From Rheinheimera sp. A13L (GTDB taxonomy: Bacteria > Pseudomonadota > Gammaproteobacteria > Enterobacterales > Alteromonadaceae): a stretch of 64,000 nt of DNA. Made by a program: the position numbers and the translations under genes. The stretch is taken from the NCBI RefSeq assembly GCF_000217935.1, contig NZ_AFHI01000001.1:302542-366541 (forward strand), written 5' to 3'. Under the pieces are notes generated by a model. The model was given only the letters and a program-made list of their open reading frames with translations, did not search any database and had not been told where the DNA came from. Positions 13,257 to 21,521 of the stretch are shown piece after piece. How positions within the stretch are numbered: the stretch's first letter is position 1; every line of letters begins with the position of its first letter.

Positions 13257-13287
13257 AAAAGGCCCTTTGCTGACGGGCCTTTGAGTG
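13257..13287 (-). terminator. mioC terminator at the edge of oriC
   Basis: AAAGGCCC and GGGCCTTT form the stem, followed on the minus strand by TTTTCTCTTT. It lies about 40 bases past the mioC stop and immediately before the origin. Confidence 0.75.
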
Positions 13288-13328
13288 AATAACAGTAAAA
13301 GATCCTGTTCTGTATAACTAAGAGCGGT

Positions 13329-13766
13329 TTAAGGCAGGCTTTTGATAAATTCAGGCAACCAGACTAAAGCTTGATCTTCAGGCAGTTCAGCCGTTAAAAC
13401 ATCGATATCTAATCCTGGTAACAATAATCTGCCGCCTAAAGAGCCAAATAAGTCAGAGATTTTTTTACCAGCCAGACAAAAAGTATCGTAACTCGAATCA
13501 CCTAAAGTGATCACTGCGTACGAAACTGTGGTAAGATCTGTTTGATCTTGTGCTAATTGATCCACAAAAGGTTGGATATTATCGGGCAGATCCCCTGCGC
13601 CATACGTCGAAGTGACGACTAACCAGATACTATGTCTGGTTATCAGTGTTAAATCAGGGGTGAGATGAAGTTTTACTTCATAACCCGCTTTTTCCAAAGT
13701 TTCAGCTACTTGTTCTGCTGCATATTCCGCAGCGCCCATTTGGCTGCCCACAAGGATCTCAATCAT
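13329..13766 (-). CDS. mioC: Flavodoxin-like protein MioC
   Basis: 145 residues. A small FMN-binding electron carrier; the E. coli protein supports biotin synthase activity in vitro. Seen: the phosphate-binding loop GSQMGAAEYAA at 7-17, the STYGAGDLPDN loop and LGDSSYDTFCLAGK. AGGATG precedes the ATG at 13766. It flanks oriC and reads towards it, as in E. coli, but a terminator lies between. Confidence 0.9.
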   Translation of the reverse strand: MIEILVGSQMGAAEYAAEQVAETLEKAGYEVKLHLTPDLTLITRHSIWLVVTSTYGAGDLPDNIQPFVDQLAQDQTDLTTVSYAVITLGDSSYDTFCLAGKKISDLFGSLGGRLLLPGLDIDVLTAELPEDQALVWLPEFIKSLP

Positions 13767-13817
13767 ACTGCATCCTATTGTCAGTGAAATGATTGGCTAT
13801 ACTACTGGAATTAAAAC

Positions 13818-13847
13818 GTGCAAAGCGAATGCTTCTTGCACCTTTTT
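13818..13847 (+). promoter_or_regulatory. Terminator-like hairpin in the deaD leader
   Basis: GTGCAA (13818-13823) pairs with TTGCAC (13836-13841), with AGC/GCT extending the stem inwards past a small bulge. C and then five T follow. No plus-strand gene lies upstream, so it would sit in the deaD leader as an attenuator rather than end another transcript. Confidence 0.4.
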
Positions 13848-13931
13848 GGGTATTTTTACTGCAAAGCAGGCTCAGTAAATCTACGATAGCACAAACCGTT
13901 CGCCTGCGTGTTATTGAGGTTTATACAATAT

Positions 13932-15767
13932 ATGTCCGAGTCCATGTCTTTTTCCCAGCTAGCGCTGCCGGAACCTATTCTTCGTGCAGTTTTAGAACTT
14001 GGTTATGAACATCCGTCTCCAATTCAGGAAGCGGCTATTCCTAAGTTATTAGCTGGTGAAGACTTGCTAGGCCAAGCCCAAACAGGTACAGGTAAAACAG
14101 CTGCATTTGCACTGCCTTTATTAGCCCGTTTAGATCCGGCCCAAAATGATCCACAAATTTTAGTGTTGGCTCCAACCCGCGAACTGGCTATACAGGTCGC
14201 AGAAGCATTCCAGGCTTATGCCCGTTATATGCCAGCTTTCCATGTTCTGCCTTTATACGGCGGTCAAAATTACACTACTCAGTTAAAAGCACTGAAACGT
14301 GGTTCTCAGGTTATTGTTGGTACGCCAGGCCGTATCATGGATCACCTGGATCGTGGCACTTTAGTGCTGGATAAACTGCGTGCCATAGTACTGGACGAAG
14401 CCGACGAAATGTTGCGTATGGGTTTTATCGATGATGTGCAAACTATCATGGATGCTACTCCGCCAGGCCGTCAGGTTGCTATGTTCTCTGCAACTATGCC
14501 AAATCAGATCCGCGCTATTGCTCAGAAGCATTTGAAAAATGCTCATGAAGTGAAAATCGAATCAAAAACTTCGACTGTTGAACGTATTCAACAGCGTTAT
14601 GTGATGCTGGACAATAATCAGAAGCTGGATGCGTTAACCCGTATTCTGGAAGGCGAAGAATATGATGCAAGCATCATTTTCGTTCGTACCAAAAGTGCGA
14701 CTGAAGAAATTGCTGAAAAACTGGGTGCCCGTGGTTATGCAGTTGCCTGCTTAAACGGCGATATGAACCAGGCTCACCGCGAACTGACTATCCGTCGTTT
14801 AAAATCGGATCAGTTGGACGTGATAGTAGCAACAGACGTTGCTGCCCGTGGTTTGGACGTAGAACGCATCAGTCTGGTTATTAACTATGACATTCCATAC
14901 GATAGCGAAGCTTATGTACACCGTATAGGTCGTACTGGCCGTGCTGGTCGTGATGGTAAAGCTATCCTGTTTGTATCACCACGTGAGCGTCGTTTATTAC
15001 GCACTATCGAACATGCAACCCGTCAGCCGATTGAAAAAATGTCGCTGCCAACAGGTCAGGTGATCGAACAACGTCGTATCGAGTCTTTCCGTGCTCAGTT
15101 GGCTCAGACCATTGAAGCGAAAAACTTAAGTTTCTTCCAGGATCTGGTGAACGACTGGCGTGAAAAGTTAGAAACTACTGATACTGATATGGCCGCTGCC
15201 TTATTGTATCTGGCGCAGAAAGATTCTCCGTTAAACGTAGCTAACCAGTTCCCGGAAATCCGTGAACCGCATAGCCGTGACCGTGATGATCGTGCTCCGT
15301 CTTCAGGCCGTGACAAATTTTCCCGCGGTGACAGACCAGAGCGTTCAGGTGACCGTCCTGAGCGTGGCGGTGATCGTCCACCACGTCAACGTCGTGAGTT
15401 AAAAGGTGATTACACCAATTATCGCATTGAAGTGGGTAAAGAGCATGGCGTACGCGCTGGTGACATAGTGGGTGCTATCGCCAACGAAGCCAACATCGAC
15501 AGCCAGTTCATTGGTAACATCAAGCTGTTTGATCATTTCAGTACTGTAGAATTACCAGCCAATATCCCGGCTGAAACTATGCAGCACCTGAAAAAGGTCT
15601 ATGTGCGTAAGCAGAAACTGAATATCAGTGTGGATACTGGCTCAACAGCTGGTGGTTCAACCTCTGGTTCAGCTCCAGGCTCAGCACCACGTCGTGAACG
15701 TACTGAGACAGGCTCAGGCCCGCGTCCAGGCGCAGCTCCACGTGCACCACGTAAGCCAAGAGATTAA
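13932..15767 (+). CDS. deaD: DEAD-box RNA helicase DeaD/CsdA
   Basis: 611 residues, close to the E. coli protein. It unwinds RNA in ribosome assembly and cold adaptation. Seen: Q motif YEHPSPIQ (25-32), AQTGTGKT (49-56), VLDEADEML, the SAT motif, HRIGRTGRAGR, then the DbpA-like RNA-binding domain (YRIEVGKEHGVRAGDIVGAI). Low-complexity Arg/Gly/Asp and Ser/Gly/Pro tracts flank that domain. I chose ATG 13932, nine bases after GAGG, over ATG 13908. The leader carries a terminator-like hairpin at 13818-13847. Confidence 0.94.
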   Translation: MSESMSFSQLALPEPILRAVLELGYEHPSPIQEAAIPKLLAGEDLLGQAQTGTGKTAAFALPLLARLDPAQNDPQILVLAPTRELAIQVAEAFQAYARYMPAFHVLPLYGGQNYTTQLKALKRGSQVIVGTPGRIMDHLDRGTLVLDKLRAIVLDEADEMLRMGFIDDVQTIMDATPPGRQVAMFSATMPNQIRAIAQKHLKNAHEVKIESKTSTVERIQQRYVMLDNNQKLDALTRILEGEEYDASIIFVRTKSATEEIAEKLGARGYAVACLNGDMNQAHRELTIRRLKSDQLDVIVATDVAARGLDVERISLVINYDIPYDSEAYVHRIGRTGRAGRDGKAILFVSPRERRLLRTIEHATRQPIEKMSLPTGQVIEQRRIESFRAQLAQTIEAKNLSFFQDLVNDWREKLETTDTDMAAALLYLAQKDSPLNVANQFPEIREPHSRDRDDRAPSSGRDKFSRGDRPERSGDRPERGGDRPPRQRRELKGDYTNYRIEVGKEHGVRAGDIVGAIANEANIDSQFIGNIKLFDHFSTVELPANIPAETMQHLKKVYVRKQKLNISVDTGSTAGGSTSGSAPGSAPRRERTETGSGPRPGAAPRAPRKPRD

Positions 15768-15789
15768 TCTCTGACTTATTAAATTAAGG

Positions 15790-15812
15790 ACCCGACGAAA
15801 GTCGGGTTTCTT
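15790..15812 (+). terminator. deaD terminator
   Basis: ACCCGAC and GTCGGGT pair around a GAAA tetraloop, followed by TTCTTGTTT. It begins 22 bases after the deaD stop. Confidence 0.8.
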
Positions 15813-15880
15813 GTTTCTGCCCCTATGAAAAACTCTCCAGTGCCCATATTTAGCTTCAATAGCCAACTATGGAGCCAGTT

Positions 15881-16303
15881 ATGATTATTGCCTGTCCTCA
15901 GTGTTCAACCTTAAACCGGGTTCAGCCGGAAAAGTTTGCCGATCATCCCAAATGCGGCCAGTGCAAAGACGCGCTTTTTGCCGGAAAACCCATAGAGCTA
16001 ACCCAGCAGAACTTTGTTAATCAGATCCAAAAGTCAGAATTGCCTGTGGTGGTGGATTTTTGGGCCAGTTGGTGTGCGCCTTGCCTGAACTTTGCACCTG
16101 TATTTAATCAGGCCGCAGTTGAGTTAGAGCCGCAATTTCGTTTTGCCAAAGTAAATACGGAGCAGCAACAACAGCTGGCAGCACAGTTTCAAATTCGCTC
16201 CATTCCCACTTTGATGTTGTTTAAAGCGGGCAAGCTGATTGCGCAGCAATCCGGTGCTATGCCAAAACAGATGTTTTATCAGTGGTTACAACAGCATAGT
16301 TAA
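15881..16303 (+). CDS. trxC: Thioredoxin 2 (zinc-binding)
   Basis: 140 residues. A cytosolic disulfide reductase of the TrxC type. The N-terminal zinc module uses C5, C8, C25 and C28. The thioredoxin fold carries the redox site WCAPC (64-68) and the cis-proline loop RSIPT. E. coli has WCGPC, so Gly to Ala is a mild variation. ATG 15881 is preferred over ATG 15869 because GGAG lies seven bases before it and E. coli TrxC is nearly the same length. Confidence 0.93.
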   Translation: MIIACPQCSTLNRVQPEKFADHPKCGQCKDALFAGKPIELTQQNFVNQIQKSELPVVVDFWASWCAPCLNFAPVFNQAAVELEPQFRFAKVNTEQQQQLAAQFQIRSIPTLMLFKAGKLIAQQSGAMPKQMFYQWLQQHS

Positions 16304-16410
16304 AGTGCTGCGGATTAAGTTGGTCGCAAAAGTCTGGATTTGCCTGGCAGCAAAGTTCAGACTGATGCCCTATTTCCCGCTTTGTATTGAGTCAAATCTA
16401 AGGAAACACC

Positions 16411-16902
16411 ATGACATCTAGTGTATTTCAGCTGACAAGCCCTGACATCAGCGAAGGCCATTTTATGGCAAAGACCTTTGAATTTAATGGTTTTGGTTGT
16501 GATGGCCCAAATTTGTCGCCAGCACTGAACTGGCAGAATGCGCCAGCTGGCACTCAGAGTTTTGCTATTACGGTGTTTGATCCGGATGCACCTACAGGTT
16601 CAGGTTTCTGGCACTGGCTGGTTCTGGATATTCCGGCCACTGTCACTTCATTGGCTCAGGGCGCTGGCAATGGTCAATTACCTAAAGGCAGCCGTTCATT
16701 TAATAATGACTATGGCATTAAAGAATTTGGTGGTGCTTGCCCGCCTGAAGGCCATGGTATGCATCGTTATCAGTTTACGGTCTGGGCTTTACCGGAAGCG
16801 ACGTTAGCTGTTCCTGATGGTGCCAGCGCTGCAGTGGTAGGTTTTATGCTGAATGCTACAGCTATTGGCAAAACCACTTTAACTGCTACTTACGCTCGTT
16901 AA
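16411..16902 (+). CDS. YbhB/YbcL-type PEBP family protein
   Basis: 163 residues, phosphatidylethanolamine-binding (Raf kinase inhibitor-like) fold. The family ligand-pocket motifs DPDAPTGSGFWHWLV and GACPPEGHGMHRYQF are present. E. coli relatives YbhB and YbcL have no settled role, so substrate and function are unknown here. No signal peptide is visible. AAGGAAACACC precedes the ATG. Confidence 0.88.
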   Translation: MTSSVFQLTSPDISEGHFMAKTFEFNGFGCDGPNLSPALNWQNAPAGTQSFAITVFDPDAPTGSGFWHWLVLDIPATVTSLAQGAGNGQLPKGSRSFNNDYGIKEFGGACPPEGHGMHRYQFTVWALPEATLAVPDGASAAVVGFMLNATAIGKTTLTATYAR

Positions 16903-16938
16903 TCAGAGTTTTGATCTAAGCCTGCGAGCAAAAATACT

Positions 16939-17730
16939 ATGGATCTGTGGGTACTGACGTTATTTATTTTTGCAGGTGTGGCAGGCGGATTATTGTTGGG
17001 CCTGATAGGTGTAGGAATGGCACTGGTGACTGTGCCATTTTTAACTTTTATGCTGCCGTCTTTAGGTTTTAGCGCTGAAGTTGCCCCTGTTATAGCCCTT
17101 GGCAGTTCGATGCTGATTGCTGCAATCGGCTCTATCTCCTCACTTAGAGTGCATCAGCAAAAAGGCACTATTAACTGGGGGTTGATCCGATTGATGTTAC
17201 CGGCCAGTCTGTTTGGTGTTGTTGCAGGTTCCTTGCTGGTCACCCGCTTGCCCGCTTTATGGCTGCAATCTATCTTTGCTGCTTTTTTGTTGTATGTTGC
17301 TTTTTCTATGTTAAAGCCGTCGACAAAAACTACCCAGCTGCAAAATCCTCCCTCTGACAGAGTTTTACGCTGGCTTCCCGCAGTAGTTGGAGCCACAGGT
17401 AGTTTTATAGGTGCTGGTGGCGGTGTATTGATGGTGCCATTTTTAGGCCGTTTTATGGCGATGCCCAAAGCTGTGGCCAGTTCAGTGGCTGTTGGTTTTC
17501 CTGTGACAGTGTTTGGCGCCATCTCTTATATGCTGCAAGCAGCTCCGGCCAATCATCCGGATCTGATAGGGGCTGTGTATTGGCCAGCTGTACTCGGAAT
17601 GAGTATAGGTTCTGTGGTGGCTGCTCCGCTTGGTGTGCAGTTGGCCACCAAAGTGCCTGCTGCTTTGTTAAAGAAGATATTTGCCTGCGTGTTGTTGCTG
17701 ATAGCACTGAAGATGCTGCTGTCTTTTTAG
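16939..17730 (+). CDS. TauE/SafE-family membrane permease
   Basis: 263 residues, almost entirely hydrophobic, with about eight membrane segments. It has the two-half layout of the TauE/SafE (DUF81) family, each half with a glycine-rich stretch (GLLLGLIGVGMALVTVPF; GSFIGAGGGVLMVPFLG). Members export sulfite, sulfoacetate or similar organosulfur anions, but the substrate cannot be read from sequence. It starts 36 bases after the PEBP gene and may be co-transcribed. Confidence 0.88.
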   Translation: MDLWVLTLFIFAGVAGGLLLGLIGVGMALVTVPFLTFMLPSLGFSAEVAPVIALGSSMLIAAIGSISSLRVHQQKGTINWGLIRLMLPASLFGVVAGSLLVTRLPALWLQSIFAAFLLYVAFSMLKPSTKTTQLQNPPSDRVLRWLPAVVGATGSFIGAGGGVLMVPFLGRFMAMPKAVASSVAVGFPVTVFGAISYMLQAAPANHPDLIGAVYWPAVLGMSIGSVVAAPLGVQLATKVPAALLKKIFACVLLLIALKMLLSF

Positions 17731-17812
17731 TTGAGACTATTCGCCTATAGCTTTACTTTGTGTTGCATGCCAGTCTGGTTTAAAAGTGCGGATGTTAAAA
17801 ATAAGGATATTT

Positions 17813-19003
17813 ATGTCTGATCCAGTGGCCCGCCGCATCCTGTTGGCTGGTTTTTTTAGTCAACTCTTGTGTCTGGGCATAGCGCGTTTTGCTTACACTC
17901 CGCTTATTCCTTTAATGTCCGGTGCTGGTCTTACTGAAGCTTTAGCTGGTTATTTAGCTGCCGTAAATTACCTGGGGTATTTTGTCGGTGCTTTGTTGGC
18001 AGTGCGGCTAAAAGACTGGCAATGGAAATTTTATGCCTACCGTATTGGTTTAGTTTTTGCGGTGCTAAGCACACTAGCCACAGCTTATAGTTCAGATCCG
18101 CTGTTTTGGGGCTTGTGGCGCTTTCTGGCAGGTTTAAGTTCAGCGGCTTCGATGTTATTAGCCTCAGGCCTTATTTTGCAGCAGCTGGCCGCGCGTGGTG
18201 CTAAAGCTGAACTGGGGTTACATTTTGCAGGTCTGGGTTTAGGCATCGCCTTGGTCGCTTTATTGGTGGAACTCTTTAGTGCTGTCACTTTGAGCTGGGA
18301 TCAACAATGGCTGGCTTTAGGCGTGTTCGGATTGCTACTGATAGTTCCGGCCTGGCGCTGGCTGCCAGCTCCACAGCTGCCGTTATCCACCAACAATGTA
18401 GCTACAACACCTTTAGCTTTGCCCCGTAGTTTCCTCTGGCCTTTATTTTTAATGTATTTTTGCGCCGGGTATGGTTATGTCGTCACTATCACTTTTATTG
18501 TTGCTATGGCGAGTCAAAATGCCGAACTGACTGGTTTTGGTAACTGGGCATTTTTTGCTTTAGGTGTTGGAGCGGCACCAGCAGCGATACTCTGGGATCG
18601 TGTCGCACGAGGTTCAGGTTATTTAGTCAGTTTACGTTGGGCTTTGCTATTAAACGCTTTGGCTATTGTATTACCAGTGCTCTGGAGTCAGAGCCTGGTG
18701 TTATTCTTCAGTGCCTTTTTATTTGGTATCAGTTTTGTTGGCTGTGTCAGCTTAATGCTGACGATGGCAGGGCGCTTACTACCGGAAAAACCAGCTCAAC
18801 TGATGGGCAAGATGACCCTTTGTTATGGCACAGCGCAAGTGCTGGCTCCGGCTATCAGTGGCTATTTAGCCAAACAAAGCGGAAGTTTTGATTCTGGTTT
18901 ACTACTGGCAAGCGCTATTACTTTATCTGGGGCGGGAGTACTGACGCTGCTAATCCGCCGCACAGCCAGCGATCATCTGGCCATGCGGGGTGGAAAAGAC
19001 TGA
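17813..19003 (+). CDS. YbfB/YjiJ-family MFS transporter
   Basis: 396 residues with about twelve hydrophobic segments. The N-terminal GIARFAYTPLIPLM stretch is typical of the YbfB/YjiJ branch of the major facilitator superfamily. The substrate is unknown. ATG 17813 has AAGGAT seven bases upstream and is preferred over an in-frame ATG at 17786. It ends 21 bases from the convergent rhuM-like gene. Confidence 0.85.
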   Translation: MSDPVARRILLAGFFSQLLCLGIARFAYTPLIPLMSGAGLTEALAGYLAAVNYLGYFVGALLAVRLKDWQWKFYAYRIGLVFAVLSTLATAYSSDPLFWGLWRFLAGLSSAASMLLASGLILQQLAARGAKAELGLHFAGLGLGIALVALLVELFSAVTLSWDQQWLALGVFGLLLIVPAWRWLPAPQLPLSTNNVATTPLALPRSFLWPLFLMYFCAGYGYVVTITFIVAMASQNAELTGFGNWAFFALGVGAAPAAILWDRVARGSGYLVSLRWALLLNALAIVLPVLWSQSLVLFFSAFLFGISFVGCVSLMLTMAGRLLPEKPAQLMGKMTLCYGTAQVLAPAISGYLAKQSGSFDSGLLLASAITLSGAGVLTLLIRRTASDHLAMRGGKD

Positions 19004-19024
19004 TTTGGTTTATCTGGCAAAGTG

Positions 19025-20056
19025 TTACTTCTTGTGTGGCTTCTCGTGTTGCACTTTACTAATCATTTTATCAAAGTCGCTTTCAAACAGCTGATCCTGA
19101 ACAACTCTATACTTCTCAAACTCCGATTCCGCATGTTGTTTTGCAAGAGCTGCACTAATTGAACCGCTATCTTTCAGTACTTCACGGTCATCAAATTCTA
19201 AAAATGAGTCCAACCTTTTGGACCAGTCTTCCATGGTCATAGGTATTTTTCGTCTGGCTCTTTCTTCAGCCAAATCAAGATAGGCGTTGACTATTCGGCC
19301 CAAAGACTGCAATTCGTCCTGACGAAGATAGTTTTTTGCCACGTCAATATCTGTTTTCAGGATTTTACCTTGAGGTGCTTTAGCCCAGTGGGTTAACCCC
19401 ATATGAGGTTGATTGCTATCGGCTCGTTCTTTGATCAACTCAGCCGCTGTATGACCATGAATAGCAAAATGCAGTTTATTTTGTACTGTGGCAAAAAATT
19501 GTTTGGTGGTTGGTGCATCCTTGTTGTAATCGATACTGGATGCATAAATGTCGGTAATCTTCTGGTAAAACCGCCGTTCCGACAGGCGGATTTCACGAAT
19601 TTCTTCCAACAAACGCTCAAAGTAGTCTTCCCCAAGGTAACTACCGTTTTCCATGCGTTCTTTGTCAATGACATAACCTTTAATGGAAAACTCTCGCAGC
19701 ACTTGGGTTGCCCATTGACGAAACTGGGTTGCACGAAGCGAGTTAACCCTATAGCCAACGGAGATAATAGCGTCCAGGTTGTAGAATTTTTGCTTACGGC
19801 TTACCTGCCTGCTTCCCTCTGTTTGAACTTGTAAGAGTTCTTTACAAGTTGCTTTCTCTGTAAGTTCACCATCGGCATAAATGTTCTTCAGATGTTGAGT
19901 AATATTCTGTGGCTGAACTTCGAATAGCTGAGCCATAAGCTTCTGGCTTAACCAAATACTGTTATCTTCATAACGTGCTTCAATACTCTGTTTACCAGAC
20001 TGTCCAGTGAATATAAGAAATTCAGCTGTACTGTTACGGATAAGCTTAGTCGTCAT
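19025..20056 (-). CDS. RhuM-family protein (accessory)
   Basis: 343 residues. It matches the RhuM family, first seen in a Salmonella pathogenicity island and common on mobile elements and near restriction loci. Its biochemical role is not established. The N-terminal half (EARYEDNSIWLSQKLMAQLF, RKQKFYNLDAIISVGYRVNS) is the conserved part and is likely nucleic-acid binding by resemblance to phage antirepressor-type domains. The C-terminal half is charged and helical. GGAG precedes ATG 20056. It begins 14 bases after the mnmE stop on the same strand and could be transcribed from that promoter. Confidence 0.85.
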   Translation of the reverse strand: MTTKLIRNSTAEFLIFTGQSGKQSIEARYEDNSIWLSQKLMAQLFEVQPQNITQHLKNIYADGELTEKATCKELLQVQTEGSRQVSRKQKFYNLDAIISVGYRVNSLRATQFRQWATQVLREFSIKGYVIDKERMENGSYLGEDYFERLLEEIREIRLSERRFYQKITDIYASSIDYNKDAPTTKQFFATVQNKLHFAIHGHTAAELIKERADSNQPHMGLTHWAKAPQGKILKTDIDVAKNYLRQDELQSLGRIVNAYLDLAEERARRKIPMTMEDWSKRLDSFLEFDDREVLKDSGSISAALAKQHAESEFEKYRVVQDQLFESDFDKMISKVQHEKPHKK

Positions 20057-20070
20057 ACCGTCTCCTTAAC

Positions 20071-21435
20071 TTATTTCCCTATACAAAAGCTCGAGAAAAT
20101 CCTGCCCAATAAGTCATCCGAACTAAATTCGCCGGTGATTTCATTCAGGTGCTGCTGAGTCAGGCGTAGTTCTTCTGCTAACAGCTCGCCCGCTAAGTGG
20201 TTATGCAACTGAGCGTCACCTATAGCCAAATGCTCTGCAGCCCGTTCCAGCGCGTCTAAATGGCGGCGGCGGGCGATAAAGCTGCCTTCGGTATTGGCGT
20301 CAAAACCCATGCAGGCTTTTAAGTGATCACGTAACTCTTCGATACCGGAATTGGTTTTGGCGGAAATATGAAAAACCGGATAGTCGCCGTCCTGGCTGGC
20401 GCCTGTAGTTTCACCTGTTAAGTCGGCTTTATTGCGAATGACAGTTAAACCTAAGTCTTTCGGTAAACGTGACATAAAGTCTGGCCAGATGTCAGCCGGG
20501 CTTGTGGCGTTAGTGGTGGTGCCATCAACCATAAAGAGTACACGGTCAGCTTGTTCTATTTCCTGCCAGGCGCGTTCTATGCCTATTTGTTCCACTTTGT
20601 CTGTGGCTTCGCGTAAACCTGCAGTGTCGATAATATGCAAAGGCATACCGTCGATATGAATATGCTCACGCAGTACATCACGGGTGGTACCTGCTATTTC
20701 TGTCACTATGGCGGCTTCACGGCCTGCCAAAGCGTTTAATAAGCTGGATTTACCGGCATTGGGCCGGCCTGCAATCACCACGCGCATGCCTTCACGCAAT
20801 ATGCTGCCCTGAGTCGCTTGTTTTTGGATGCCAGCTAAATCAGAAATAATATCTGCTAAGTCACCCGCTACTTTACCGTCAGATAAAAAGTCGATTTCTT
20901 CATCCGGAAAGTCGATAGCTGCTTCTACGTAAATCCGCAGATAAATCACTTTTTCGACCAGGTCGTGAATTTTGCGCGAGAACTCACCCTGCAACGAATG
21001 CATAGCGGAACGTGCTGCCTGCTCTGAGCTTGCGTCAATTAAGTCGGCTATGGCTTCGGCTTGAGTTAAATCCAATTTGTCGTTTAAAAAGGCCCGTTCG
21101 GAAAACTCGCCTGGGCGGGCTATGCGCACATCTTTCATCTCCAGCACACGGCGCAGCAGCATATCTAAAAGCACTGGGCCGCCGTGGCCTTGCAGTTCAA
21201 GTACATCTTCACCGGTAAAGGAATTGGGGCCTGGGAAATACAGCGCTATGCCTTGGTCCAGAGTTTGTTGCTCTGCATCCAAAAACGGCAGGTATTCAGC
21301 AGTACGAGGTTTAGGTACTTTGCCCAGAATGGCAGAAGCCACTGCGGATACGGCAGGGCCTGATACCCGTATTATTCCTACACCGGCACGACCTGTGGCT
21401 GTGGCCTGAGCTGCAATAGTGTCTGTGCTGTACAT
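20071..21435 (-). CDS. mnmE: tRNA modification GTPase MnmE
   Basis: 454 residues, the E. coli length. It works with MnmG on wobble uridine. The N-terminal tetrahydrofolate-binding domain (about 1-118) is followed by a helical domain interrupted by the G domain. GRPNAGKS is at 223-230, with DTAGLRE and NKADL beyond. The C-terminal FCIGK carries the conserved Cys451. GAGG precedes ATG 21435. It follows yidC after a terminator-like hairpin. Confidence 0.97.
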   Translation of the reverse strand: MYSTDTIAAQATATGRAGVGIIRVSGPAVSAVASAILGKVPKPRTAEYLPFLDAEQQTLDQGIALYFPGPNSFTGEDVLELQGHGGPVLLDMLLRRVLEMKDVRIARPGEFSERAFLNDKLDLTQAEAIADLIDASSEQAARSAMHSLQGEFSRKIHDLVEKVIYLRIYVEAAIDFPDEEIDFLSDGKVAGDLADIISDLAGIQKQATQGSILREGMRVVIAGRPNAGKSSLLNALAGREAAIVTEIAGTTRDVLREHIHIDGMPLHIIDTAGLREATDKVEQIGIERAWQEIEQADRVLFMVDGTTTNATSPADIWPDFMSRLPKDLGLTVIRNKADLTGETTGASQDGDYPVFHISAKTNSGIEELRDHLKACMGFDANTEGSFIARRRHLDALERAAEHLAIGDAQLHNHLAGELLAEELRLTQQHLNEITGEFSSDDLLGRIFSSFCIGK

Positions 21436-21476
21436 AAAACCTCGTCTTAAGAAACCAAATGTTCAAATGTAGAAAA

Positions 21477-21502
21477 ACAAAAAGGCCTGAGAACAGGCCT
21501 TT
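21477..21502 (-). terminator. Terminator after yidC
   Basis: AAAGGCCT and AGGCCTTT pair around six bases, followed on the minus strand by TTTTTGTTTTTC. It lies between yidC and mnmE and should limit read-through from the rpmH operon. Confidence 0.75.
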
Positions 21503-21521
21503 AAAGTGTAGCTCAGGAGTA

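Noticed and set aside
17154..17522. Minus-strand open frame inside the TauE-type permease
   Set aside because: Shadow of the coding strand; repetitive Pro/Ala composition and no recognisable family.
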